The notes under the pieces are model-generated. The model did no database searches. It saw nothing but the letters and a program-made list of their open reading frames with translations, and had not been told where the DNA came from. From Myxococcus stipitatus DSM 14675 (GTDB lineage Bacteria > Myxococcota > Myxococcia > Myxococcales > Myxococcaceae), in assembly GCF_000331735.1 (NCBI RefSeq), contig NC_020126.1, positions 5,022,001-5,086,000 of the forward strand: a stretch of DNA of 64,000 nucleotides, read 5' to 3'. Made by a program: the position numbers and the translations under genes. Positions 8,075 through 17,093 of this stretch are shown here, piece after piece (positions within the stretch are counted from its first letter, which is position 1; every line of letters begins with the position of its first letter).

Positions 8075-10138
8075 ATGAAGTACCTGTGCATCAGCGCCAA
8101 CCCACACCACCCCGTGGCGGAGGAGCTTCGGCGTCAGGGCCAGGAAGTGCTCGTGCTCGGGAGTGCCGCGGAGGCGGACGCGGAGCTGGTGAATGGCCGG
8201 GCGGACGTGCTCGTCGTCGAGGCCGCGTCGCTGGTGCAGGACGCGCGCTGGCTGGACACCTTGCGAGGCCGCGCGCGGCCCTGGGAGCCGCTGGTGCTGG
8301 GCCTCGCCGAGCGCGCGACGGACGAGGACCTGTCGCCGCTGCTGTCCGCGGGCGTGGATGACTTCCTCGTCGCGCCATTCCCCGCCGAGCAGGTGCGCGC
8401 GCGCGGGGTGTTGTTGGAGCGGAGGGCCGCGCTGCGTCGGCGGAACCAGAGCTCGCAGGCGGCCGCGCGCGGAGAGATGGAGCGGCTGGCCTCCATCATC
8501 CAGACGCAGTCGGATGTGGCGCTGGCGGGGTTGGACCTGGCCGGGGTGATGCGCCTGCTGTGTGAGCGCGCGCAGGTGTTGTGCGGCGCGGATGGCGCGG
8601 CGGTGGCGCTGCTGGATGACGGGTTCGTGGACTACCGCGTGGCCACCGGCAGCCTGTGGCCGTACAAGGAGTTCCGGCTGAAGATGGAGGGGAGCCTCAC
8701 GGGCTCCAGCCTCCAGCGCGGCGAGGTGATGCGCACCGACGACACCGAGGAGGACGCCCGCGTCAACGTGCGCGCCACGCGGGCGGTGGGCGCGCGCTCC
8801 ATGGTGTGTGTGCCGCTGTGGCGGGAGGCTCGGCCGGTGGGCGCGCTGAACCTGGTCTCCCAGCGGGTGAATGCGTTCGACGACCGGGACGTGCGCACGC
8901 TGGAGCTGATGGCGGGGCTCCTGGGCGCGGCCATGGGCAACGCGGCGGAGGTGGAGGCTCGCCATGCGCTGATGGATGAGCGCGCCGCGGCGCTCACGGC
9001 CCTCCAGGAATCCCAGGCGCTGTTCGCCGCCTTCATGAATCACAGCCCCGCGGTGGCCTACATGAAGGAGGAGGGCGGCCGGCGCATCTGGGTGAACCAG
9101 CCCTACCGCCGCTTCTTCGGCCTGCCGGACGACGCGAGCCTGGACCGCCTGGACGACATGAACCTGATGCCGGAGACGTCCGCCGAGCATGTCCGGAAGG
9201 AGGACCAGGCGGTGCTCGACTCGGGGCGGCCCAGCGTGACGGAGGGGATGATTCCGTCGCCGGATGGGTCGGACCGGCACTGGCTCACGTATCGCTTCAT
9301 CGTGAACGAGCACTCCGGGCGCAGGCTGCTGGGCGGCGTGGCGCTGGACATCACGGACCGCAAGGCGATGCAGGCGCAGCTCGTGGTGGCGGACCGCCTG
9401 GCCGCGGTGGGCACGCTGGCGGCGGGCGTGGCGCATGAAATCAACAACCCGCTCGCCTTCGTGCTCTCCAACCTGTCGTTCCTCGCCGTCGAGCTCCAAT
9501 CCGTGGCGCGAGAGCTGCCCCTGGGGCGCACGTCCGAGATGGAGGAGGTGCTGCGCGAGGCGGTGGATGGCGCGCACCGCGTGCGGCAGATTGTGAGGGA
9601 CTTGAGGACCTTCTCCCGGGGCGACGACGAGGCCGCCGCGGCCGTCAACCTCCAGGCCGTGCTGGAGTCCGCCATCACCATGGCGCGCGGGGAGCTGAAG
9701 ATGCGCGCGCAGATCATCCGCGACTATCGCGACGTGCCACCGGTGGAGGGCAACGAGGGGCGCTTCGGGCAGGTGTTCCTCAACCTGCTCATCAACGCCG
9801 CGCACGCCATCCCCGAGGGCAAGCCGGAGAGCCACCAGGTGCGCGTCGTGCTGCGCTCCACGGAGGACCAGGTCATCGTGGAGGTCCATGACACGGGTGT
9901 GGGCATGGCGCCCGAAGTGCGCGCGCGCATCTTCGACCCGTTCTTCACCACCAAGCCCGTGGGCGAGGGCACCGGGCTGGGCCTGTCCATCTGCCACGGC
10001 ATCGTCACGGGCTTCGGCGGGGAGATTTCGGTGGAGAGCGAGCCGGGTCGGGGCAGCGTCTTCCGCGTGACGCTGCCCGTGGGGCCGCGCTCGCGCGAGC
10101 TGGGCCCTCCGTCCCCGCGCCTGCACCTGGCGGGGTGA
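8075..10138 (+). CDS. Sensor histidine kinase with degenerate receiver, GAF and PAS domains
   Basis: 687 residues, no membrane segment, so cytoplasmic. Residues 1-115 have a response-regulator fold but lack the key residues: the acceptor strand reads ADVLVVEA (Glu49 in place of Asp) and the conserved Lys of the K-P-F motif is Ala (VAPF near 100). Residues about 140-295 are a GAF domain, 310-430 a PAS domain, and the kinase follows: H-box [12 protein letters not shown] with His454, N-box [11 protein letters not shown]1 DTGVGM and G2 GTGLGLS. The kinase core is complete, so it should autophosphorylate; no partner receiver lies beside it. The start is set by GGGAAGGA four bases before ATG 8075; the frame is open further upstream without codon support. 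Confidence 0.92.
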   Translation: MKYLCISANPHHPVAEELRRQGQEVLVLGSAAEADAELVNGRADVLVVEAASLVQDARWLDTLRGRARPWEPLVLGLAERATDEDLSPLLSAGVDDFLVAPFPAEQVRARGVLLERRAALRRRNQSSQAAARGEMERLASIIQTQSDVALAGLDLAGVMRLLCERAQVLCGADGAAVALLDDGFVDYRVATGSLWPYKEFRLKMEGSLTGSSLQRGEVMRTDDTEEDARVNVRATRAVGARSMVCVPLWREARPVGALNLVSQRVNAFDDRDVRTLELMAGLLGAAMGNAAEVEARHALMDERAAALTALQESQALFAAFMNHSPAVAYMKEEGGRRIWVNQPYRRFFGLPDDASLDRLDDMNLMPETSAEHVRKEDQAVLDSGRPSVTEGMIPSPDGSDRHWLTYRFIVNEHSGRRLLGGVALDITDRKAMQAQLVVADRLAAVGTLAAGVAHEINNPLAFVLSNLSFLAVELQSVARELPLGRTSEMEEVLREAVDGAHRVRQIVRDLRTFSRGDDEAAAAVNLQAVLESAITMARGELKMRAQIIRDYRDVPPVEGNEGRFGQVFLNLLINAAHAIPEGKPESHQVRVVLRSTEDQVIVEVHDTGVGMAPEVRARIFDPFFTTKPVGEGTGLGLSICHGIVTGFGGEISVESEPGRGSVFRVTLPVGPRSRELGPPSPRLHLAG

Positions 10139-10141
10139 GCC

Positions 10142-10933
10142 TTACGGGCGGGGCGTCCGGAACAGGGGCGTGAAGACGCGCGGCGCCTTCTTCTTGCGGA
10201 CGCAGCGCGTGTCCGCGCTCATGTAGCAGGCGGAGAAGGCGCGGCGACGGAGGCCGGGGCGACCTCGGCCGGAGCGGTGCCACAGGTGGTTGTGGACCAG
10301 GATGACCTCGCCGGCGAGCGCGGGGAGCGAGAGGGCGCGGCGCTCGGCGTCCTCGGCCTCCACCGCGTCAGGAGGAATGACGCCTCCCAGCTCCGTCACG
10401 AGTCCTCGCAGGTGACTGCCGGGGACGACCTCCAGACAGCCTCCGTCCTCGGGGGCGTCATCCAGCGCGGTCCACAGTTGGAGCTCCGGCTCGCGGGTGA
10501 GGCCCCACAGCCGGCCGCCGTCCTGGTGCCAGGGCAGGTTGCTGCCGCCAGCCTGGCCCTTGTGGAAGAGGATGGCGCGATACAGGACGACGTCGCCCGG
10601 GATGCGCGCGTGGACGAGGCGCTCGAACAGCGGGTTCTCCATCCACGCGAGGAAGCGCGGGTCCTTCTCCAGCTTCTCCAGCTTGCGGTAGTCCAGCGAC
10701 GGGCCCTGCCAGCCGAGGCCCAGCGGGGCATCCTCGTAGCGCCCCGTGGTCGCGTCCGGTTGGAAGAACATGCCGGGATACACCACCCGGCCGAGCATGA
10801 GGTCGTCCGCGCGTTCGCGCAGCGCCTCCAGGCCTGGTTCACCCAGGACTCTGCCCAGGCGGGCATAGCCGTGTTCAGCGTAGTGCGCGAGCACCTGGGC
10901 GATGTCGAGGTCCTTCGCGTCCTCACGAAGCAT
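10142..10933 (-). CDS. Phytanoyl-CoA dioxygenase (PhyH) family protein
   Basis: 263 residues. The double-stranded beta-helix iron site is visible: WHQD gives His136 and Asp138, and HNHLWHRSG near 216-222 gives the distal histidine, followed by the Arg-rich segment that binds 2-oxoglutarate ([12 protein letters not shown]). The surrounding [18 protein letters not shown] and [11 protein letters not shown] are typical of PhyH proteins. The enzyme should be an Fe(II)/2-oxoglutarate-dependent hydroxylase; the substrate is unknown, as this family includes lipid, osmolyte and secondary-metabolite hydroxylases. It converges with the histidine kinase gene (3 bases between stops) and is divergent from the alpha/beta hydrolase, with which it could share a regulatory region. 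ATG 10933 is preceded by GAGG. Confidence 0.88.
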   Translation of the reverse strand: MLREDAKDLDIAQVLAHYAEHGYARLGRVLGEPGLEALRERADDLMLGRVVYPGMFFQPDATTGRYEDAPLGLGWQGPSLDYRKLEKLEKDPRFLAWMENPLFERLVHARIPGDVVLYRAILFHKGQAGGSNLPWHQDGGRLWGLTREPELQLWTALDDAPEDGGCLEVVPGSHLRGLVTELGGVIPPDAVEAEDAERRALSLPALAGEVILVHNHLWHRSGRGRPGLRRRAFSACYMSADTRCVRKKKAPRVFTPLFRTPRP

Positions 10934-11045
10934 GGCGCCTCATATCCTGGACACCCGGGGAGGTGGGAGTGTCATGGGGCTGTGGGTGGAGGGCCTTTCG
11001 GTGGCAAGGACCGCTTGCACGCCTGCCCATCCCGCCCCATCGTGG

Positions 11046-12026
11046 ATGGGCATGCCTTATCGTCGCATCACGCGTCATGTCGTCGCCCCGGACGGAACTC
11101 GAGTCGCCTGGCACACCCACCTGGGTGACCTGATGGAGCCGGCCGCGGAAGGAGTGCTGAGGCCGCGCAACACGGTGCTCCTGACCAACGGCATCGGCAC
11201 GTCGGAGAACTTCTGGCGCTACATCGTCACCAGCCTGGAGCAGGACCACCGGGTCGTGCACTGGCACTACCGGGGGCACGGCGGCAGCGAGGAGTCCCGG
11301 AGCGGCGACTACAGCGTCGGCACCCACGTGGGGGACCTGGAGCGCGTCACGGAGGAAGTGATGGCGCGGGGGGATGGCCGGCCTCCGCACCAGGTGGCGT
11401 TCTCCATGGGCGTGCGGGTGTTGCTGGAGCTGTATCGCCGCCGGCCGGACCTGGTGCCGGGGATGACGCTCATCGCGGGCCCGCCCGGCGCGCCCGGCTC
11501 GGGCTACGAGGGCCTGGCCGAGTGGGCCATGTTGTCCACGGTGCGAGAGGTCTTCCGGGTGCTGACGCCCGCGGTGCCGGTGGCCACGCCCGTGGTGCGC
11601 GCGGTGCTGGGCAGCCGCTTCGCCTATCCGCTGGCGCGCGCGGTGGGGGCGCTGCGTCCACGCGCGCCTCGGGACGACATCGACGAGTTCCTGTACGCGC
11701 TGCGCACGATGAGCCCCAAGGCGTATTGGTACACCCTGCGCGGGCTGGCGGAGGGACATGCGTGGGACGTGCTGCCGTCCGTGCGGGTGCCCACGTTCAT
11801 CATCGCGGCGCGCGATGACACCCTGGTGCCGCTGCGCGAGATGATTCGCATGCGCGACGCGCTGCCCCATGCCCGGTGGCTGCAAGTGGATGACGCGGGG
11901 CATGCGGGACTGTTGGAGGCGGGCACGGAGATCTCCGACGCCGTGCGTTCCTTCCTCGTCAACGAGCACCCGCGCGCCAGTGAGCGCTGGTCGCAGGTGG
12001 AGTCGCTTCCCTCCGCACCCGCGTGA
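11046..12026 (+). CDS. Alpha/beta-fold hydrolase
   Basis: 326 residues from ATG 11046. The triad can be placed: nucleophile Ser120 in AFSMGVR, acid Asp in IIAARDDTLVPL, and base His in DDAGHAGLLE near residue 285; NGIGTSENFWR and HWHYRGHGGS mark the oxyanion region and strand 4. It is a soluble hydrolase of the esterase/lipase type with unknown substrate. The start is uncertain. An in-frame ATG at 10974 has a much better ribosome site (GGAGGT nine bases upstream), but the codons between 10974 and 11046 have clearly lower GC at third positions and use of that start would leave only 40 bases to the divergent dioxygenase gene. ATG 11052 is also possible. Confidence 0.85.
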   Translation: MGMPYRRITRHVVAPDGTRVAWHTHLGDLMEPAAEGVLRPRNTVLLTNGIGTSENFWRYIVTSLEQDHRVVHWHYRGHGGSEESRSGDYSVGTHVGDLERVTEEVMARGDGRPPHQVAFSMGVRVLLELYRRRPDLVPGMTLIAGPPGAPGSGYEGLAEWAMLSTVREVFRVLTPAVPVATPVVRAVLGSRFAYPLARAVGALRPRAPRDDIDEFLYALRTMSPKAYWYTLRGLAEGHAWDVLPSVRVPTFIIAARDDTLVPLREMIRMRDALPHARWLQVDDAGHAGLLEAGTEISDAVRSFLVNEHPRASERWSQVESLPSAPA

Positions 12027-12416
12027 GGGCGGCCGCGGCGGGGTGTTCTCTGTTTAGCCCGCCAGGTTTGATTTTGCTTTGAGGGTGACCTCCCGCGACG
12101 CAGACATGGAGTCTGTGTCGAGTGTGTCGGGATGGAAACAGCCCCCAGAACCCAGACACGCTCAGTGGGGCCCGGCCTCACGAGACTTCCGTCCGGACTG
12201 GCGAGGCTGTCTGAGAATTCTCAAGAGCGCCGAGGGCTGAGACAGCTCTCTGATATTGGAATTCCATGGAAGCTCGTTGCGACACAGGGGCAAAACGCAC
12301 CCCTGTGTGGCAAATTGCTACTGTATTGTTGAAATATTACTCCTTCGAACAATGCAGGACGGCTTGTAGGCTCGAGGCCCCCCCGGAAGTCACCTGGTGT
12401 TTGGAGCATCCCCTAC
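12027..12416. other. 390-bp AT-richer intergenic region with palindromes, no supported gene
   Basis: This stretch is distinctly poorer in GC than the flanking genes. It carries a perfect 12-bp palindrome TGAGAATTCTCA (12212-12223), a perfect 10-bp palindrome TGGAATTCCA (12257-12266), and a longer inverted repeat at 12325-12353. Short open frames here (12132-12332 and 12266-12487) lack ribosome sites and coding bias and the second runs into the next gene in another frame. The region most likely holds the promoter and operators of the lipoprotein gene that starts at 12417. Confidence 0.55.
12325..12353. repeat. Inverted repeat upstream of the lipoprotein gene, operator candidate
   Basis: ATTGTTGAA (12325-12333) is mirrored by TTCGAACAAT (12344-12353) with a single extra G in the right arm, separated by ten bases. 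It lies 64 bases before the ATG of the amidohydrolase lipoprotein, in the most AT-rich part of the region, where a -10 element or repressor site would be expected. Confidence 0.35.
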
Positions 12417-15400
12417 ATGTCTTGGTCTTTCCGCGCATTGCTGGCGCCGCTCACGGCGCTACTTCTGGTCACGTCTGCTTGTGGTGACGATGACCCTCCC
12501 AAGAAGGATCCTGTCTGTTGTGAGCCGGATGCTGGCACCGGTGAGCCCGACGGGGGCCACCCGGAGCCGGATGGTGGTGGCAACCCGGGGCCGGGTGAGA
12601 CGGTCGTGATGTGCCCGGCGGCGGACCTGGCTCCGCCGACGACGGGCTCCTGCACGGTGGAGTCGGGTGATTCGGCGCGGTTGTTCACGGGCATCATCCT
12701 GGCGCCCGACAAGGTCTACCAGGGTGGGCAGATGCTCGTGGATGGCGCGGGCACCATCCAGTGCGTCGGCTGTGATTGCGCGAAGTCGCCGGGGGCGTCC
12801 TCGGCCACGCGCGTGACGTGCCCTCAGGCGGTGGTGTCGCCGGGCCTCATCAACTCGCACGACCACATCACGTTCCAGACGCCGCCCTATGTCGCGGCCT
12901 CCGACGCGGACGAGCGCTACGAGCACCGCCACGACTGGCGCAAGGGCAACAACAGCCACACGCGCGTCAACCAGGGCAAGCCGGTGGGCGCGGACGGCAT
13001 CCGCTGGGGCGAGCTGCGCCAGCTCATGTCGGGCACAACGTCCGTGGCGGGCTCCGGCGGGATGAAGGGCCTGCTTCGCAACCTGGATGCGCCCAACGAC
13101 TCGGAGACGGGCGGCAACCAGGAGGGACTGGGCGCGGGCTCCGGCGCGGAGTACCAGACCTTCCCGCTGGGCGATGGCGACAGCGGCCGCGAGCTGACGA
13201 GCGGCTGTGGCTATGAGCGCATCGACTCGTCGTCGGTCATCCCGGCCCTGTCGGCCTACCTGCCGCACATCGCCGAGGGCATCGAGACCTCCGCCCTCAA
13301 CGAGTTCCTGTGCCTGTCCGGCCAGCAGTCGGGTGGCAAGGACATCCTGAGCGCGCGCACGGCGGTCATCCACGGCATCGGCCTGCGCGCCGAGGACATC
13401 CAGAAGATGGCGGGCAAGGGCACCAGCCTCATCTGGTCGCCGCGCTCCAACGTGTCGCTCTATGGCGACACCGCCGCGGTGCCGCTCTACAAGTCGCTGG
13501 GCGTCAACGTGGCGCTGGGCACCGACTGGCTGCTCTCCGGCTCCATGAACATCCTGCGCGAGCTGCGGTGCGCGGACTCGCTGAACGCGACGCACTTCAA
13601 CAAGGCCCTGAGCGACGCGGAGACGTGGGCGATGGTGACGGCCAACGCGGCGCACGCGTTCCAGGCCACGCGCGCCGGTGCGCTGGCGCCGGGCAAGGTG
13701 GCGGACGTGGCCATCTTCCGCCTCAACGGGCACGCGTCCTCTCCGCACCGGGCCGTCATCATGGCCGAGGCCGCGGACGTGGTGCTGACGATGCGCGGCG
13801 GCAAGGCGCTCTACGGTGACTCGACGCTCGTCTCCGCGCTGGGCGGGACGCAGTGTGACACGCTGGACGTGTGCGGCTCCGAGCGCGCGGTGTGTCTCCA
13901 GTCGGAGATCGGCATGTCGCTCTCCGCGCTGAGCGCCGCCAACCCCGGCGCCTATCCGCTGTTCTCCTGCCAGGCTCCGACGAACGAGCCGGTGTGCGAG
14001 CCCCGCCGTGCCTCCACGAACTCGCGCTTCCCGGCCTCGGTGGCGGGCTCCACGCCGTACTCCAGCGGCCCGTCGGCGCAGGACAAGGACGGCGATGGCA
14101 TCCCGGACGCGCAGGACAACTGCCCGGCCGTCTTCAACCCCATCCGTCCCATGGACCAGGGCAAGCAGCCGGACGTGGACGGCGATGGCGTGGGTGACGC
14201 GTGTGACGTGTGCCCGTTCGCTCCGGGCACCACGGAGTGCAGCCGCCCCAACCCGAACGACGCGGACGGCGACGGCGTCATCAACGCGGTGGACAACTGC
14301 CCCACCACGGCGAACCCCGACCAGGCCGATAAGGACGGCGACGGCAAGGGAGACGTGTGCGACCTCTGCGCGACGGCCAACCCCGGCGACATGGCCTGTC
14401 CGCTGTCCATCTACGACGTGAAGCAGCCTGTGTCGGATGGCGGTTCCGCCTGGATGGGCCAGCGCGTGGCGCTGTCCGGCCTCACCGTCACCGGCGTGGG
14501 CCCCACGGGCTTCTTCGCGCAGGTGCACCCCTCCGAGTCGGGCTACCGGGGCGCGGACTACTCCGGCGGCTTCATCTTCACGAAGTCCGCGCCCGCCACC
14601 ACCGTGGTGGTGGGGGCTCGCGTGGACGTCAGCGCGACGGTGACGAACTACTTCGGGCAGGTGCAACTCGACGCGCCCACCGTCACGGTGCTGGGCAAGG
14701 CGGCGACGCCCGTGGCCCCGGAGGCCGTGACGCCCGCGGAGGCGACCACCGGTGGCTCGCGTGCGCGCGCGCTGGAAGGTGTGCTGGTGCGGGTGACGAA
14801 GGTGGAGGTGACCGACATCGCGCCTCCTCCGGGCGGCGGCGACAAGGCGCCGACGGGTGAGTTCGAGGTGACCGGCTCGCTGCGCATCAACGACTACCTG
14901 CACACGTTCTCCCTCCCCGCGAAGGGCACGCAGTTCGCGTCCATCACGGGTGTGCTGGAGCTGCGCAATGACCACTCGAAGATTGAGCCGCGCTCGGCGG
15001 ACGACCTGGTGGAGGGCACGGGGGAGGCGACGTTGATCTCCCTGGCGCCCACGGGCGTGTTCGTGCGCGCGGGCGTCAACGGCCCCACGTTCCCGGAGCC
15101 GCTGACGGTGACGCTGGGCGCTCCGGCGCCGCAGGACCTGGTGGTGTCGGTGACGTCGTCCAACCCGGCCGTCACCGTGGCGAACAACCAGGTCGTGGTT
15201 CCCATGGGTGCGCGGTCCGCCGTGGTCGTCCTGAACACCGCGGCGACGCACGAGCCGGGCCAGGAGAAGGCGACCCTGACGGCGACGCTGGCGGGGGTGT
15301 CGCTGGATGCCACGGTGCGGGTGCTCGCGGCGCAGGAGCCCTCGGCGCTGGCCATGCTCACGCCGGAGACGTCGGACGTGCGTGCGGGCGCGACGGTCGC

Positions 15401-16208
15401 CTTCACGGTGACGATGGATGTGCCTCCCGCGGTGGACACGGTGGTGAGCCTGGCGGTGCAGCCGGCCGAGCTGGCGACGGTGCCGGCGCAGGTCGTGGTG
15501 CGGGCCGACTCGCTGACGGCGAAGTTCGACCTGGTCGCGGCGAAGGTCGCGGGCGAGGGCACGGTGGTGGCCACCCTCGGGGCGCAGTCCGTGTCGGCGA
15601 AGCTGAAGGTGCAGGCCGCGCCCTCCGGTCCGGACCACATCGTCATCAGCGAGGTGGCGCCCGCGGGGCCCTCCGACGCGAGTGACGAGTTCGTCGAGCT
15701 GTTCAACCCGACCTCCCGCGTGGTGGACCTGGCCGGCTGGAAGCTCCAGTACAAGAGCGCGACGGGGAAGGCGTACATCTCGGTGTCGTTGCCGGACAAC
15801 GCGGTCATCCAGCCCCGTGGCTACTACCTGGTGGTGCACGCCAGCTACGCGGGCACGCCGAAGGGAGACGCGAGCTGGGGCACGGACTTCTCCATGTCCG
15901 CCAGCCGCACCGGGGGTGGCAACCTGCGCATCGGCCCGCCGGAGCTGACGGAGAAGCTGAATGACCCGGCGACGGTGGATGCGTTCGCCTACGGCACCGG
16001 CGACTCACCGGAGGGCAGCGCCTTCCCGTCGATTCCGGTGGCCGCGGGCTCGTACGAGCGCAAGGCGTCCGTGACGTCGACGTCGGGGACGATGGAGGAC
16101 GGGGCGGATGCGCTGCTGGGCAACGGCCAGGACTCCGGGGACAACGCCGCGGACTTCGTGCTCCGGGCGAAGCGGCAGCCGCAGAACAGCTCCAGCCCCA
16201 CGGAGTAG
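12417..16208 (+). CDS. Exported lipoprotein: amidohydrolase fused to thrombospondin-3 repeats and a lamin-tail domain
   Basis: 1263 residues. The signal ends in a lipobox (LLLVTSAC, Cys about 21). Residues about 80-470 are an amidohydrolase of the ATZ/TRZ/cytosine-deaminase type: metal motif SPGLINSHDHITF, then LPHIAEGIE, VIHGIGL, WSPRSNVSLYG and LGTDWLLSGSMN supply further His and Asp ligands. Residues about 555-660 contain calcium-binding thrombospondin-3 repeats (DKDGDGIPDAQDNCP, DVDGDGVGDACDVCP, DADGDGVINAVDNCP, DKDGDGKGDVCDLC). An OB-like domain and two Ig-like domains follow, and the last 190 residues are a lamin-tail domain (VISEVAPAGPSDASDEFVEL, LAGWKL). It probably acts at the outer membrane or cell surface on an unknown amide or deaminable substrate. 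TTGGAG ten bases upstream supports ATG 12417. Confidence 0.88.
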   Translation: MSWSFRALLAPLTALLLVTSACGDDDPPKKDPVCCEPDAGTGEPDGGHPEPDGGGNPGPGETVVMCPAADLAPPTTGSCTVESGDSARLFTGIILAPDKVYQGGQMLVDGAGTIQCVGCDCAKSPGASSATRVTCPQAVVSPGLINSHDHITFQTPPYVAASDADERYEHRHDWRKGNNSHTRVNQGKPVGADGIRWGELRQLMSGTTSVAGSGGMKGLLRNLDAPNDSETGGNQEGLGAGSGAEYQTFPLGDGDSGRELTSGCGYERIDSSSVIPALSAYLPHIAEGIETSALNEFLCLSGQQSGGKDILSARTAVIHGIGLRAEDIQKMAGKGTSLIWSPRSNVSLYGDTAAVPLYKSLGVNVALGTDWLLSGSMNILRELRCADSLNATHFNKALSDAETWAMVTANAAHAFQATRAGALAPGKVADVAIFRLNGHASSPHRAVIMAEAADVVLTMRGGKALYGDSTLVSALGGTQCDTLDVCGSERAVCLQSEIGMSLSALSAANPGAYPLFSCQAPTNEPVCEPRRASTNSRFPASVAGSTPYSSGPSAQDKDGDGIPDAQDNCPAVFNPIRPMDQGKQPDVDGDGVGDACDVCPFAPGTTECSRPNPNDADGDGVINAVDNCPTTANPDQADKDGDGKGDVCDLCATANPGDMACPLSIYDVKQPVSDGGSAWMGQRVALSGLTVTGVGPTGFFAQVHPSESGYRGADYSGGFIFTKSAPATTVVVGARVDVSATVTNYFGQVQLDAPTVTVLGKAATPVAPEAVTPAEATTGGSRARALEGVLVRVTKVEVTDIAPPPGGGDKAPTGEFEVTGSLRINDYLHTFSLPAKGTQFASITGVLELRNDHSKIEPRSADDLVEGTGEATLISLAPTGVFVRAGVNGPTFPEPLTVTLGAPAPQDLVVSVTSSNPAVTVANNQVVVPMGARSAVVVLNTAATHEPGQEKATLTATLAGVSLDATVRVLAAQEPSALAMLTPETSDVRAGATVAFTVTMDVPPAVDTVVSLAVQPAELATVPAQVVVRADSLTAKFDLVAAKVAGEGTVVATLGAQSVSAKLKVQAAPSGPDHIVISEVAPAGPSDASDEFVELFNPTSRVVDLAGWKLQYKSATGKAYISVSLPDNAVIQPRGYYLVVHASYAGTPKGDASWGTDFSMSASRTGGGNLRIGPPELTEKLNDPATVDAFAYGTGDSPEGSAFPSIPVAAGSYERKASVTSTSGTMEDGADALLGNGQDSGDNAADFVLRAKRQPQNSSSPTE

Positions 16209-16222
16209 TTGACGGGCTGGAT

Positions 16223-16258
16223 CCGGCCCCTACCGGTGGCACCCACGGTAGGGGCTGG
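16223..16258 (+). terminator. Strong GC hairpin after the amidohydrolase lipoprotein gene
   Basis: CCGGCCCCTACCG (16223-16235) pairs with CGGTAGGGGCTGG (16246-16258) through 13 base pairs including one G-U, and the loop region GTGGCACCCA can pair further. It starts 14 bases after the lipoprotein stop codon. The following AAAA is not a U-tract, so termination would rest on the stem or on Rho. Confidence 0.5.
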
Positions 16259-16292
16259 AAAACCCGGCCCGGGCGGGTCATAAGCGTTCCCC

Positions 16293-17075
16293 GTGAGAGT
16301 GGTCTCCTGGAACGTGAATGGCCTGCGCTCGGCCCATGGCAAGGGCTTCCTGCCGTGGTTGTCGAGCGCCAAGGCCCAGGTGGTGGGAGTGCAGGAGGTG
16401 CGAGCGCGCGCCGACCAGCTCCCCGACGAGGTGCGTGCTCCCCCCCGGTGGAAGACGCACTTCAACTCGGCGGAGCGCCCCGGCTACAGCGGGGTGGGGT
16501 TGTTCTCGCGCCAGGAGCCGGACGCGATGGAGACCCGCCTGGGCGTCCCGGAGATGGACGTGGAGGGGCGGCTCCAGATGGCCCGCTTCGGCAAGCTCAC
16601 GGTGGCCAACGTCTACTTCCCCAACGGCAACGGGAAGGACCGGGACCTGAGCCGCATCCCGTTCAAGCTCTCGTTCTATCGGCGCCTGTTCTCCGCGCTG
16701 GAGAAGCCGCTGCGCGACGGCGGGCGCGTGCTGGTGATGGGTGACTTCAACACGGCGCACCAGGACATCGACCTGGCGCGGCCCCGGGAGAACCGCGAGA
16801 CGAGCGGCTTCCGTCCGGAGGAGCGCGAGGAGCTGGACCGGTGGCTCCGCGCGGGCTGGGTCGACACCTTCCGGCACTTCCAGCGGGACGGCGGCCACTA
16901 TTCCTGGTGGAGCCAGCGTTTTGGCGTGCGGGAGAAGAACATCGGCTGGCGAATCGACTATGTCCTGGCCTCGCCGGGGGCCATGGCCTACGTCAAGCGC
17001 GCTGGCATCCACCCCGACGTGTCGGGCTCGGACCACTGCCCGGTGAGTGTGGACCTGGACCCGACGGTCCGTTGA
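16293..17075 (+). CDS. xth: Exodeoxyribonuclease III / AP endonuclease
   Basis: 260 residues, the usual length for ExoIII. It removes nucleotides from 3' ends and incises abasic DNA in base-excision repair. All diagnostic motifs of the EEP phosphatase fold are present: Asn7 in SWNVNGLRS, the metal-binding Glu35 in GVQEVRA, ANVYFPNGNG, the catalytic Asp151/Asn153 pair in MGDFNTAHQDIDLA, and the terminal Asp247-His248 in GSDHCPVSVDL. The W-W-S-Q-R segment (YSWWSQRFGVREKNIGWRID) is characteristic of the family. The start is GTG 16293 (MRVVSWN) with no clear ribosome site. The acyltransferase gene begins 18 bases downstream and is probably co-transcribed. Confidence 0.95.
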   Translation: MRVVSWNVNGLRSAHGKGFLPWLSSAKAQVVGVQEVRARADQLPDEVRAPPRWKTHFNSAERPGYSGVGLFSRQEPDAMETRLGVPEMDVEGRLQMARFGKLTVANVYFPNGNGKDRDLSRIPFKLSFYRRLFSALEKPLRDGGRVLVMGDFNTAHQDIDLARPRENRETSGFRPEEREELDRWLRAGWVDTFRHFQRDGGHYSWWSQRFGVREKNIGWRIDYVLASPGAMAYVKRAGIHPDVSGSDHCPVSVDLDPTVR

Positions 17076-17093
17076 CGGTTGCTCGAGGAGTTC

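Noticed and set aside
12212-12223. TGAGAATTCTCA as a second Fur box
   Set aside because: The half-sites match but there is no central base and they overlap, so the 7-1-7 spacing required for Fur is lost; the downstream gene has no link to iron.
12459-15839. A 1126-codon minus-strand frame opposite the amidohydrolase lipoprotein
   Set aside because: Same shadow pattern; no domain, signal or ribosome site, while the plus-strand protein has a lipobox and clear domains.
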